DNA of 64,000 bases, taken from the NCBI GenBank assembly GCA_036583965.1, contig JAZBQD010000030.1, positions 52,391,551 to 52,455,550 on the forward strand, in the 5' to 3' direction. This stretch comes from Prunella strophiata. Taxonomy: Eukaryota; Chordata; Aves; Passeriformes; Prunellidae. The notes beneath the pieces were generated by a model, which was not told where the DNA came from, ran no database searches, and saw nothing but the letters and a program-made list of their open reading frames with translations. A program made the translations under genes and the position numbers. Shown one piece after another: positions 1-10,290 of this stretch; positions within the stretch are counted from its first letter, which is position 1, and each line of letters opens with the position of its first letter.

Positions 1-3000
1 AGGTTATGTCGGATGTACCTGAGACTCACCCACTCAAGAGACTGATAAAAGCACATCAGCCTTGCTCAGGTCAGGTTAAGGGAGTTAGTTTTTGAGCATT
101 GGAAAGCTGGAAACCAACCAAAACAGGTAGAAACTGGGAAGAGTTCACTAGGCAGAAAAGTTTCTCCAAAGTTAACAGAAGTTACTGTCATTGGGCATGA
201 TGCAGTTACTCCAGCATCATTGTTTTGCCCTATGGCTATTAATTCCTCATATACAACATTGTAGGGAGGATCTTCTACTACTTCCATGAAATTCAGTTAT
301 GAAGGTAAGTGAAAAATAGTTTGGAATTATTTAGTAAAGGGGAAAAAACTTCCCACTACTATGGCCAGTGCAGAGAGATCAGTCTTAGTCTAAATAGTAT
401 CTTAGTCTATTTTATCAATTTCTAGAGCTTTATTTAAACATCTATTCTTAATTATTCATCAATCACATGAGTGCTGACTGCAGAACCTGTAAGAATGCAG
501 TGACTGCACTTCCCAAAGAAACAAAAACCCTCATGAACTGTCATTGAAATCAATGCCCAAAGAACAAAAAGGTATTTCACAACAGACTCTATCCTTCCTG
601 GTATCAGCACGATACTGAACAATTCAAGTGGTAAATAAATGACATGTCCCTGAAAGGGATAAGTACGACACAAGAGAGAATTCGCAGTGTGTGAAGAAGC
701 AGACAAAAAGTTACTTAAAAGCACAAAAAATGTCACCCATCACTAGAAAAGGAAGTCAGCACAGTTACATGGTGCAAGAACAGGGGGATGGAAAAAGTGT
801 GTGGCACCTCTGTCCTGTTGGGACATCCAACCAGCATCACAAGATTGTACTGGCAAAGCCCATAACAGTCATGAATACAGAAACACAGGATGACACCCAG
901 TTATAAAGGAAGGAAAGTGATTAAGATGAGAAAGTGTAAAGCAAATGAGGCATTGTTTTTCTGAATCATTTGCCTTCTGCAAATCCCGCAAGCTGTCACC
1001 TCATTTTGGATGACCTCCTTCTGCCATGTAAACTGCAGTCCCCTTGAGTGGGACAGGATGATGGTGCTGCCTCATCATTCAGTTTCTTTTTCCCCTATGG
1101 CTCTGTCTGTTTGCTTGCAACAAAGCCACAGAGAGCTCATTGTGAGTGAGCAAGGGGGCTGCCCCAGCACTGTGGCAATTCCTTTCTAGCATCTCAGGCA
1201 GTGGAACAGTTGGCAAATTTCTGCTGAATCCATGGAAGAATAAAAAGGCAAATACAGCAGTGAAGGTTTACTGAAATCAGCAAATTTTGCATCTTCACAG
1301 GAAAAAAAAAAAAGGAATTCTCTTGAGAAAGCTTGGCAATGACTTGAAGAAGTGGATTATGTCAGGGATAACAAATTACTTTTATTGGAAAATAAAAGTT
1401 TAAATGTCTCAAAATCCCATTCCCATTTAATCAAAAAGAGAGCTAGATGTGAGCAATCAGAGCTTCTGCTTTCTGTCACATGTAAAAGCACAACCAAGTC
1501 ACCTACAACACACTGCTAGTCTAGCAGAGATTGTGTTGTGAGATACCAGAGTTGAATTGCCTGCCAAGGTTTGGTTTGGAAGTACTCAGTTTAGCACATA
1601 ATCTGGTTTTGACAAAGCAGCTTTTAAATTCACTCAGACTCTAGTTTCTATCAGCCAAATTCACTTCTACAGCTGTTCCCTTCTGTGTGAATAGCTCTGC
1701 TGAGCACACACCACCCAGTCTGCATCCCTGCTTGTTTGGGGCTACAGAAGGGAAGGAGCAGTAAAAACACTGGCCACTATTTCTAAATTCCTGCCTTGGT
1801 GCCTGCAGGTTACACTCCATACCACTTCAAAGAGGGCACAGAAAATTTGCCATCCTGACTCAGCAACACTTTACAGTAGCATAAATAACCTCGCAAGGTG
1901 GAGGCCAGCTGAAGATCCTCCTAGTAAATCAGTGCTATTTTTATATTAATTTGTCTGCAAATAAACATAATTTCACATGTACCTCCATAATTACTGCTAT
2001 TTAGTTGTAGCTTGAAGCTACACAACACCTGTAGCTCTATCATCACTGCTTCCTTTTTCTGTATAAAGAAATCCAGTAAGGTGCTTTCCTTGAAGAACCA
2101 ACTTCAATTAATTATTTTTTTTCCATCAATCTTCCACTGAAGTCATGGGTATCCTACTGGTATCAGTCAGAAGATTTCAACAGATTTCTATCAGGTTGTT
2201 CACACACATGCTGTCAAACTTATTTAAGAAACTATCAGTTAAAACAAACAAACAAAAAAACCCAACCGAGTGAAAGCATTGTGTAAGAGCCTAATCACGT
2301 TCTCTGCAGGAACACAAAATGACAGAAGGTGACACTTCTCAGTTCAGAGCTAAGTAAGAATAAGTGCTAGAAGAACTCTGGGAACACAAGCTTGTTGATG
2401 GTCATGTGCTTTGCTTCCAAAAGAAGCACAGAGTCACAGCACACTGTTACCCAAGGGTGAGGTAAAGCACATATGGTTCTTTACATGACAGCAACTTGCA
2501 CTGGTATATTTTCCAGAGCCAAAAATTGCATTCATAGAAGGATGCTCTGCTAAATAAAAATTAACTCATGTGTTCAGCCCATCATAAAGTTTTACTAAAA
2601 TAATTGTATCAAACATTCATTTTGACAAAGACATGGAACATGGATGATGGCATAGGTAAAAACTTTAAGGCTCTATAAAAATTGAAGTATTTTGTCTTTT
2701 CTTTCACTTCATTAAAAAAAAAAAAAAATTGGAATCCAAACTTCAATTTCCATAGTGGCTGCTGCAGCATGGAAAACTAAGTGTCTACTTTTGTGGTAGG
2801 TGAAACAGTGTAATTGTTACTATGAGGGGTTCTGAAACTTGTCTCAGATTTTTTTTTTTTTTTTCTTGTGCTTCACATTGGCTAGTCCCTCCACCTACAA
2901 TATCCACAGCCAGTAACTTACCCAATAATCAACATTATCATTTCCAAAAAAGGAGCATTGTCTGCAGCACAGCAAGTTGTGGGGACAATCATCCCACACA

Positions 3001-3087
3001 GCTTGTCTGCTCTGTCACCCAGCAGTGGTCTGACCTCAAAGCCCACCATGATAGGTTTTCTGGCACAGACCTTCACAAAAGGCCTCC
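1..3087. other. noncoding 3' flank of KCNRG
   Basis: No open frame here resembles a protein I recognise and I see no splice-consistent exons. The stretch is AT-rich with short A and T runs (about 1302-1314, 2714-2727, 2850-2864). In mammals the region beyond KCNRG lies inside the DLEU2 noncoding transcript, but I cannot see an exon of it here. Confidence 0.5.
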
Positions 3088-3276
3088 ACAGAATCATGGA
3101 ACAGGCCAGGCTGGAAGGGAACTCAAAAGACCATCTGGTCCAGCCTTTCATGTGAAACAGAGCCTCCATGAAATTATTTAGCATCCTCTTCAAAATTTCT
3201 AACAAGGGAGACTCCACCACATCTGTGGGGAGGTTGTTCAGTGAATGACGGTTCCCACTGTAAGAAATATCTTACT
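3088..3276 (-). mobile_element. CR1 LINE 3' fragment
   Basis: Read on the plus strand, this starts with the tail motif ACAGAATCATGG, followed by the 'ctggaagggaactcaaaaga' and 'ccatctggtccagcc' blocks and then 'ggagactccaccacatctgtgggg'-like text. That is the reverse complement of the standard avian CR1 3' end, so the element lies on the minus strand. It is 5' truncated, as most CR1 copies are. Confidence 0.85.
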
Positions 3277-4737
3277 TCAAGACAAATATGAACATACTGA
3301 CATTACTGACCAAAAAAATCCCATCTGAAGTGGAATCATTCACTCTTACATTGATTACATGACCTGTAAGCAGCTTGGGAGATGTAGTCCCATAATCATA
3401 TTATTCTCAACTCAAGCAGCTCTAGAACAAGCTAAGAGGACCTCACTGTTTCTGCTGAGCTTCTGAACTCAGGTCAAGCTGCAATACCCCACCCAGAGCA
3501 GTAGCCAAAGAAAAGAGGTGTCCCACAGTGGCACCATTACTCTGAAAAGATCCATTTCACTGAAACTCCTTAGGGCAAGAAACAGATGGCTGAGTCCCAC
3601 CCCCATTATCAAGTGCTGCAAATACAGTAATGCATTCACATGTTAAAACTAATGAAAAGCCAGATCTAATTGGTCAGCCAACAAAGCCCAAAGTGGCTCT
3701 CCTGGGCTGTTTGAAGCCTTGGGAAGATAGTGTTTTACCAGCAACAAAACTGAGATGCAACTAATGAATCCCTGAAGTTATTGCTATCTTCTTTCCCTGC
3801 CTTGATGGAAGGACAAAAGATTCTTAATTTACAAAGCTTCATTAACTTACGTCTCTCAGTACCTGAGTTAATTTTGGCATCTTTACAAAGCTTTGTACAG
3901 GACTAACATTCCCAAGGTTCTTAAAGCCACTTCTGCTGAGCCTTCCAACTGTATTGTACTTAACAACTGCTAAAAAATCCTTTGCACTATTTTGTTTGAA
4001 ACTGTACAAACTCTTTCATCTGAAGGCCTGTTCATCACATTTTCATCCTTTTTGTGGTGAAAGCACTAAAAATTAACTGACCTTCTGTTCACAAAGATCT
4101 TTATAATTTAATTCTCAGAACCAAAGAGCATCTTAATGCCACCAGAGTGGGAGGAGAGGACAGAGGAGTGTTCTGCAAGGGACAGTCATACATTATTTCA
4201 CAGACCTCAGCGATGGCTTTCACAAAGCCACACAGCAGCACAGCTTGGGATGTTCCCCTTACACTGCTCTCAGCCAACTGCAAGAGTCAGTGAGTGGAAG
4301 CACTCATCAATCACTGGGGTTTGCATTCCTCCCCCAGCCACTTCTCCAGACTGTTGGGATGACAGTTGCATCTAGATGTTATTTCTTCATGGTTTTAAAA
4401 ACTACTTGCAGATTAGCACAGAACATAAAAACAATTTTCTGGAAGGGATGGCTGATGCTTTGTGAGTTTTCATGTAAATTTTAGCCACAGAGAAAAAACA
4501 AAAAAAAACTCTTGGAATTGCTGAAACCTGGTCCACAAACCTAGTACTGATTCTTTTACTTAAAGAGGGTAGAGTGGTAAAAGGCAAGAAAGCAATTTTC
4601 TCCCCTAAATACTTTAAAGAAAATGTGTTTGTTACTTCCCTCAATAGCTGCAGTTTCAAACAAGCCAAAACAACAAAAAAAGGCTGCTAGTGCTGACACA
4701 TCCCTCTTCTACATTCAGAAGATGGAAGGAAAAGCCC
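3277..4737. other. KCNRG downstream sequence, probable 3' UTR in part
   Basis: This follows the KCNRG stop codon on the minus strand. A possible ATTAAA-type polyadenylation signal on the minus strand lies near 4107-4112. The rest shows no recognisable gene or repeat. The 3' end of the transcript cannot be placed from sequence alone. Confidence 0.35.
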
Positions 4738-4990
4738 TTATTTCCCTTTCTGGACTTGGCTTCTCGTTGCCTGTGCTACCCCAGAGCTCCCTGGGGTTTG
4801 GTTCACCATGATGGCAAGGCCTGCTGCCCTCTTCATCCTTTCAAAAGTGTAGCATTCCACCTTCTCTTCACTGGCGACTGTCCTGGTGCTTATGAGGCGA
4901 AATCCATCTTTGAGTAAAGTGTCAAGCAGCAGGCCCAGCACATTAGTACCATTGATCAGCTTTCTCTTATCAGGCTTTATGGAAACATAC
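4738..4990 (-). CDS. KCNRG: KCNRG coding exon 2 (C-terminal)
   Basis: The exon follows a clean acceptor (tgattttag|GTATG, AG at 4992-4991) and supplies the last 83 codons plus one split base. It encodes YVSIKPDKRKLINGTNVLG and onward, with the RLISTRTV and ECYTFER blocks that are well conserved in the family. The last 25 residues diverge from the mammalian tail. The stop codon TAA is at 4740-4738. Confidence 0.93.
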
Positions 4991-7438
4991 CTAAAATCAA
5001 AGGGGAAAAAAACCACAAAACAGTTACAACACACTTTAACTACTACTTCTTTACAGCACAGATCAGCACAGCTGCACTGTGTTTACAGCAACCAAGGCTC
5101 CAGATATTTTTTTCTTCCTTTAAGGATGACTGGACTCCTTCCTTCACTAAGAGTAATTCTCAGTTCATCCAGTTATGTGCTGGGGAAGAAGTGCTTCCCT
5201 TTCACACCCTCCTCCATCACAAAACTTACTTTCTTAAGAAATATCTATAACAACCCAATCTTGTCTCAATAAAGGAGAAGTAAGCAACAGGCTCTACAAT
5301 GCTGCAACAGTTTTTCAGGTAAGAGTAAACAATGGACAGCAGAGTCAAGTTCACCCCAAGAGCATCACTCTCCAACACACAGGATCTCTCTCTACAAACA
5401 ATGACATTTATTGCAAAGTTACCTTGTACAGCAGGTCGTGTGGTAGCAAACTATGAAAATCATTTTCACATGGCCTCAAATGATTTTGTTTGATATAAAG
5501 TACAGTGTAAGAATCTATCCAGACATTCTGAGGAGCAGAAGTCAGATAAAAATACTATTACAAAATGTATAAACTGACAGGTGAAACTGTTCCACAGTTC
5601 ACAGGCAAGTACACCAAACATTCATGGAAAGCAGAGGAAAGGCAAAAAAGTCCATGTCACCACAAAGATTAAGGAGATAGAAATTCAGCAAGGCAACATA
5701 ATCAAATTTGACTTGTTTCATTAACCAAAATCAGCTTTTCTATTGATCTGCAAAGGGAAATTTTTACCAATTCTGAAGAAATAAATGAAAAAATCAGAAA
5801 TATTTTCCCCACTACTTAAGTTGCCATAACCTACTCAACCAATTGCTAGTACATTAAAATTAGTAATATGTTACAAAGTTAAGGTTTGGCACACAAACAT
5901 ATATATTGCTTCACAAATGCAAAGTAGTTTTTATTCTAATTGCTTAGCCAAAGAAAGCTGGAAGAAAGATTAAAGTTTATTTTCTTAAAAAAATAATCAA
6001 AAGACTGCTGTGTTGGTTCATATATTCAAATAGAATATTTTTGGAAATATTTCAATGAAATTTCCATAAAATTCCAGATGTTCTAACAGCCACAGAGGAC
6101 AAATGAGGTTAACATTTTCTTATACAGTAAGAACATGTCTCCATACAAAAGAGACATCCAGCAAAAGATAGTTTAAAAAACCAAAGCAGTCATTAGAATA
6201 CAATACTGCTATCACAAAAATTACTGATACACAGGTATCTTAATAAAAAAAGAACCTGGCTCTGAATGAAAAGAAAACCCACTGTGAAGCATATAGTTAA
6301 TAATCTTTCTGTTCTCCCTCCCCCTAATAAAAAGCTCTACAAAAGCTTTCCAGTCCCTGAAATGCTGTCTCAGTTCCACTGGACTTTTTAACCCTTCTTG
6401 TCATTCTCTGTTTGCTGTTTTCCATATGAAAGCCTTTTGTACCATAAGCCAGTAGAGATTTTAGGCTTCCACCCACTACTTTACCTCTTTACTTTGTTTC
6501 CTTTGCTTCATTTTACTGTGTTTTTCATGTTCTGTAGAAGGTGATACTGTGAAATTCTAAAGTGAGTGAGGAGGAAATTGCAGAGAGAGAGAAAAACCCA
6601 AGAGCACTCATAAACAAACATCAAGAACAGTACTTTAGGAAGCTGAAGCACAGGCAAATCAGTGTAACAAAATTAAACTGGGTGTTTCAGAACTAGAAAA
6701 AGATAACATTGAATAGAAAGAAGGAAACATATTTCTTTTCTTTCAGTTTCTTTAAAATGAGCTTTGCTAGCACACAGTGTACATTTCATGAACTGCAAGT
6801 CACAAAGACACTGTCCATAACGAGAAGTCACTCTAGGGACAGTACCTGGCCACAAACTGGTCACCAGCAGAATACTCAGTACCACACAGAAAAACCATAT
6901 CATGATGAGAGGGTCTTTCCAAAGGAACTGGAATGAGTGGTTTCTGGGAAGAAAAAGGGCTGTTCCAGCCCTGTCCTGACTGCTGCCCTGTAAACACAGT
7001 GATCTGCTCAGCTAGTGCCTCAATGGTGCTACTGCAGGAACCAAAGATCCGGAAAAAGGCCTGCATTTCTTGGAGAGAAAAACGCACTTCCAAGATCTCC
7101 AGCCTCGGCTTCAGCAAATGTTCTTGGCTCAGGAGGTGGGCCAGGGAGTAGAGTCCATAGAATTCTGCTTCTCTCAGCAGCCTCTGATAGTCTGAGAAAT
7201 CAGTTGGTAAGGACACCTGGAGAGTCCTCAAGAAGTCCATGATGTAGCTAAACAAAGCTCCATCTCTGTCCACAAAAAACTCTCCATTCACCAGTTTAAA
7301 TTCCCGGTCATCGTCATTCACCATCCGTGCCAGCCTGGACTCCGGGAACTGCTGCAAGGTAGAAGCCCTGGTCACAAATCTCACACCTCCCACACTCAGA
7401 ACCACCACCTCTCGACTACTCATGGCTGCCTCAGCCAC
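4738..7438 (-). CDS. KCNRG: KCNRG, potassium channel regulator (BTB/T1 protein), two coding exons
   Basis: This soluble protein resembles the cytoplasmic tetramerisation (T1/BTB) domain of voltage-gated potassium channels. In mammals it binds Kv1-type subunits in the ER and lowers channel assembly. Joining 7438-6846 to 4990-4738 gives an open frame of 281 residues; human KCNRG has 272. The T1 domain spans about residues 9-110 (VGG near the start, RLARM, FFVDRDG, FLRT, EAEFYGL), followed by a conserved C-terminal part with YHD-like 'SHHDMVF'. There is no membrane segment. The split codon (AG|G, Arg) matches the human splice position. The ORF opens MAEAAMSS; the second Met (codon 6, at 7423) aligns with the human start, so the true protein may be 276 residues. 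It lies in tandem 1.6 kb downstream of TRIM13. Identity comes from recalled family sequence; the boundaries come from splice consensus. Confidence 0.93.
4991..6845 (-). other. KCNRG: KCNRG intron 1
   Basis: The intron is bounded by GT at 6845-6844 (CCAG|gtactg) and AG at 4992-4991 on the minus strand, in phase 2. It is AT-rich, with no coding sequence or repeat that I recognise. Confidence 0.85.
6846..7438 (-). CDS. KCNRG: KCNRG coding exon 1 (T1/BTB domain)
   Basis: Contains 197 codons plus two bases. The ATG at 7438 is followed in frame by a second ATG at 7423, which corresponds to the mammalian start. If the donor at 6845 is not used, the frame runs only four more residues to a stop, so splicing into exon 2 is needed for the full protein. 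Confidence 0.93.
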
Positions 7439-9056
7439 TCAGGAGTCGTAGCTCTCTGATCTACATGTCTGTGACCTGATCTTTCCTAAACTGCAAGGCA
7501 GCTGCAAAAACCATTGCATGCTTTCAGTAAGTGTTTGGAGCGAGGTGTGGAGCAGCAACAGGATTCCCAGGCAACAAAGATGTAAATATCATGTACAATA
7601 GTTTTGTTTGCTGGGTTTGGTTGCTTGGAGACTTTGAATTCTTGGAATGTAATGTTTTATTTTTGAAATTAACAGCTTGCAAGGACTACTGGAATACAAT
7701 GAATTGACTGTCACAATTTATGAAACCTTGAGAGAAGCAAACAAACATTCCCAAAGGATGGCACATGTTTGTTTTCTAGAAATGTCAGTTCAACGTTTTC
7801 ATTCCATACACTGCTGCTTCATATGACCACTGCAAAAAGAGGTTAAATGTGCTTCAGGCAGGATGTTTCAGTACTGTATGCTCCAGAAGAAGGGCACTTC
7901 AGAGAACTCAAGCTTAAGGTTCCCTTTAAATCACTCTTATCTAAGGCCAAGTCAATACAACCAGAAAATTCAAGTTGGCTCCTGAATCGAGATACACAAA
8001 AATACAGTAACAGCAGAAGAACCTGTCCAAGGTTCTTTAAACACCACCAACATCCATACACCTGCTGCATCACACAATCTGTTCCAGGAATCATCCAGTC
8101 ATTTTTCCTGGCGTTTGGAATTGCAATCTGGAGAGGCAGAGAGGGACAGGAGAGCAGCTGTTTTACCTGCCACCTCTGCAGGGCTAGAGCCCAGGAAGCC
8201 TTCCTGTGGCAGACCCCTGCATGCCTTTCACTGCACTAAGTTCTTTATATTAAGGCCAGTTTTTAAGAAAGTGTGGCTTCAGAGAAACATGGATCTAACA
8301 ACAGCCCAGCTACCCCAACAATTTGATGTTGGAAAAGTAAACTGCAAAGTATGAGCTACCTCTGCAAAGCACATACCATCCTACAGCTTGTTCTTATCAT
8401 TACCTCTAGAATTTATGCTTGCCCTGAAGATACATTTTTGTATAGAACATGTGATCTGAATGCACAGGGTAATTACAACATTTGGTTATACAAGAAAAAA
8501 AAAAAAAAAAAAAAACAAAAACCAAAAAACAAAAAACCCAAACCAAAACATATAGCTATTTCAGAGAGAAGTAACATTGTCAGATAGAAGCTGGTTCCAG
8601 AACGTGAATGATGCATGCTGCATTTTGCAGTGGAAGGGCAGTCCTCAGCAAACCTGTCAGCACAGTGCTCACCTCAGTCACAACTCTTCTTCCTCTTTCC
8701 AAACAATCTCCCAGTTAGAATTCTTTTTTTAAACTACAATCTCTTACCTTACTCTACAATTACATTAACATCAAACTAAAGATACAGTTTGGCCCTATAT
8801 TTTGGTAAGAAAAATGATTTACAGTGAGTAATATTCCCATAATCACCACTGAAAGAAGAATTCACAAAGTGTTTTTCAAAGCTCCATTTCATTTTCTGGT
8901 TTAGCAGTGCTCAAACTATGTGACCATTATGAATGTTGTGGAATCATTTTGAATCTTTGAATGTTTTCACTGGAAGTCTGAAAAGACCAATTAATTTAAG
9001 AAGGTCCATGTTTTCTTCCCCAGATCTCTCTTAGTTCTTATACTCCAGCATACACT
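7439..9056. other. TRIM13-KCNRG spacer (TRIM13 3' UTR / KCNRG 5' region)
   Basis: Both genes run leftward, so this should hold the TRIM13 3' UTR and the KCNRG 5' UTR or promoter. An AATAAA on the minus strand (TTTATT at 7656-7661) could end a TRIM13 transcript about 1.4 kb after its stop. A 22-base A run starts near 8491. There is no CpG island before KCNRG, so it may use a weak promoter or read-through from TRIM13. Confidence 0.4.
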
Positions 9057-10287
9057 TCACAACAGTTTATATTTGCACACAAACTGTGCGACGTTATCCA
9101 GTACAACCAGCGTATAGTTTTTACACTTTTCTCTTAACAGTGAAGCTCCATCTGTCATCTGTTCCCAGTAAAAGACTGCATGATCTGCTATCTCCACGGT
9201 ATCTGCCAAATAGGACAAGCAAATTGTAAGGAACTGAGATTTCCAGCACTGGAGATTGTCAATGACTGACTCCACAAAGGACATTCTGGTGACAGCAAGA
9301 ATGAGCAAGAAAATAAGAGAGTTCACTATAAATCTGCGTGAAAAGACTGAGGGAATCTTGAATTTGAAAGTATTGCTTTCCTGAGGCAAGGAAAGTTTGT
9401 CCACATCAACAAGTTTTATTCCATTCCACTGGCTGGTATCAAAGCTCTTCATTGTGGGACTGATGTCCACAGTGGAACAAGGTAAAGGGGTTTCTTTGAG
9501 CACCTTGATTTTTTCCCTGAACTCCTGCATCTGTTGCAGAAATATAATGGGTTCAGACACATCTTTGAAGGCCTCTGCAATGTTAAAAGCCATCCTCTGC
9601 TCTTGCAGAATCGTGTTCAGTTTATTGATTTCCGGATCAGTAGGCCTGCATCACTGCAAGCTTCATGGTCTCAAAGTCAGACAGAATCTCATTTCGCTTC
9701 TGCTCCAGCGTGTGCTGCAGCTTCTCAAAGAACTCCTTCACTTTGTCAGAATCTTTCGTCAGCATCTGCAGAGCTTTCCTCTTGCTGGTCTCTAAGGTAT
9801 CCAGCCGTGAGAGGGCATCTCCACAACGCCAAGTTTCAAAGCCCTGAAACAAGGTTTCAAAAGCCCGCTTCTCCTGGGAATAAGCTTCTTCAATGGAACA
9901 GAAAACATGCTTTGTGTGGTCACCACGGGTGGCACAAACCCCACAGATCAGCTGCATGTCTGTCCGGCAAAAAATGTTAAGGGGTTGCCCGCTGTGCACT
10001 TTGCACACAGGCATTTTTGGAGTTACTTTGATTTTGTTGTACTTCTCCACGATACCTTTCAGGGAATAGTTGACTTGCAAGCTGTTGACTCCAGTGACAG
10101 GAGTCTCCTTCCTGCATGTGGGGCACTTGAAAGGGGATGGCCTCCAAAGCACATTCCGCACATTTCCCTCAAGAATTCCTTCCAGACACTTTCTGCAGAA
10201 ATTGTGTGAACAGGGCAGGACACGAGGATCATCAAACAGGCTACAGCAAATGGGACAGGTCAGATCTTCCTCTAGGAGCTCCATCAT
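9057..10287 (-). CDS. TRIM13: TRIM13 (RFP2), RING E3 ubiquitin ligase; reading frame interrupted by one base
   Basis: An ER-membrane tripartite-motif ligase that in mammals acts in ER-associated degradation and ER-stress autophagy. The first frame (10287-9637) gives 216 residues: RING (Cys10, 13, 25, His27, Cys30, 33, 54, 57, counted from the second Met), B-box (Cys94, His97, Cys106, Asp109, Cys114, 117, His123, 126) and a coiled coil at about 150-210. The second frame (9638-9057) continues without a gap for 193 residues, including a hydrophobic anchor near 318-334 and the conserved end CKYKLL. Together they correspond to about 408 residues; human TRIM13 has 407. The break is one extra base at TAC-TGA-T. 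The coding part is a single exon, as in mammals, preceded by an acceptor (ctttcctag|GAC, AG at 10292-10291). The second ATG (10284) matches the family start. Confidence 0.93.
9636..9642 (-). other. TRIM13: TRIM13 frame break (extra base; TAC-TGA-T)
   Basis: On the minus strand the zero frame ends ...GCC TAC TGA, while the +1 frame reads GAT CCG GAA ATC AAT AAA. That continues the expected family sequence directly, with Asp following Tyr. So exactly one base is in excess; it may be the T at 9639 or, if the older codon was TAT, the C at 9640. No homopolymer is present that would make an indel miscall likely. Confidence 0.9.
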
Positions 10288-10290
10288 GTC

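Noticed and set aside
1..9056. miR-15a/miR-16-1 cluster, expected near KCNRG from human synteny
   Set aside because: I looked on both strands for the mature core (AGCAGCAC followed by the miR-15a or miR-16 remainder) and did not find it. It probably lies left of this window.
9594..9656. A small intron to explain the TRIM13 frame break
   Set aside because: The two frames join without any missing or extra residues, so there is no room for an intron; only one base is in excess.
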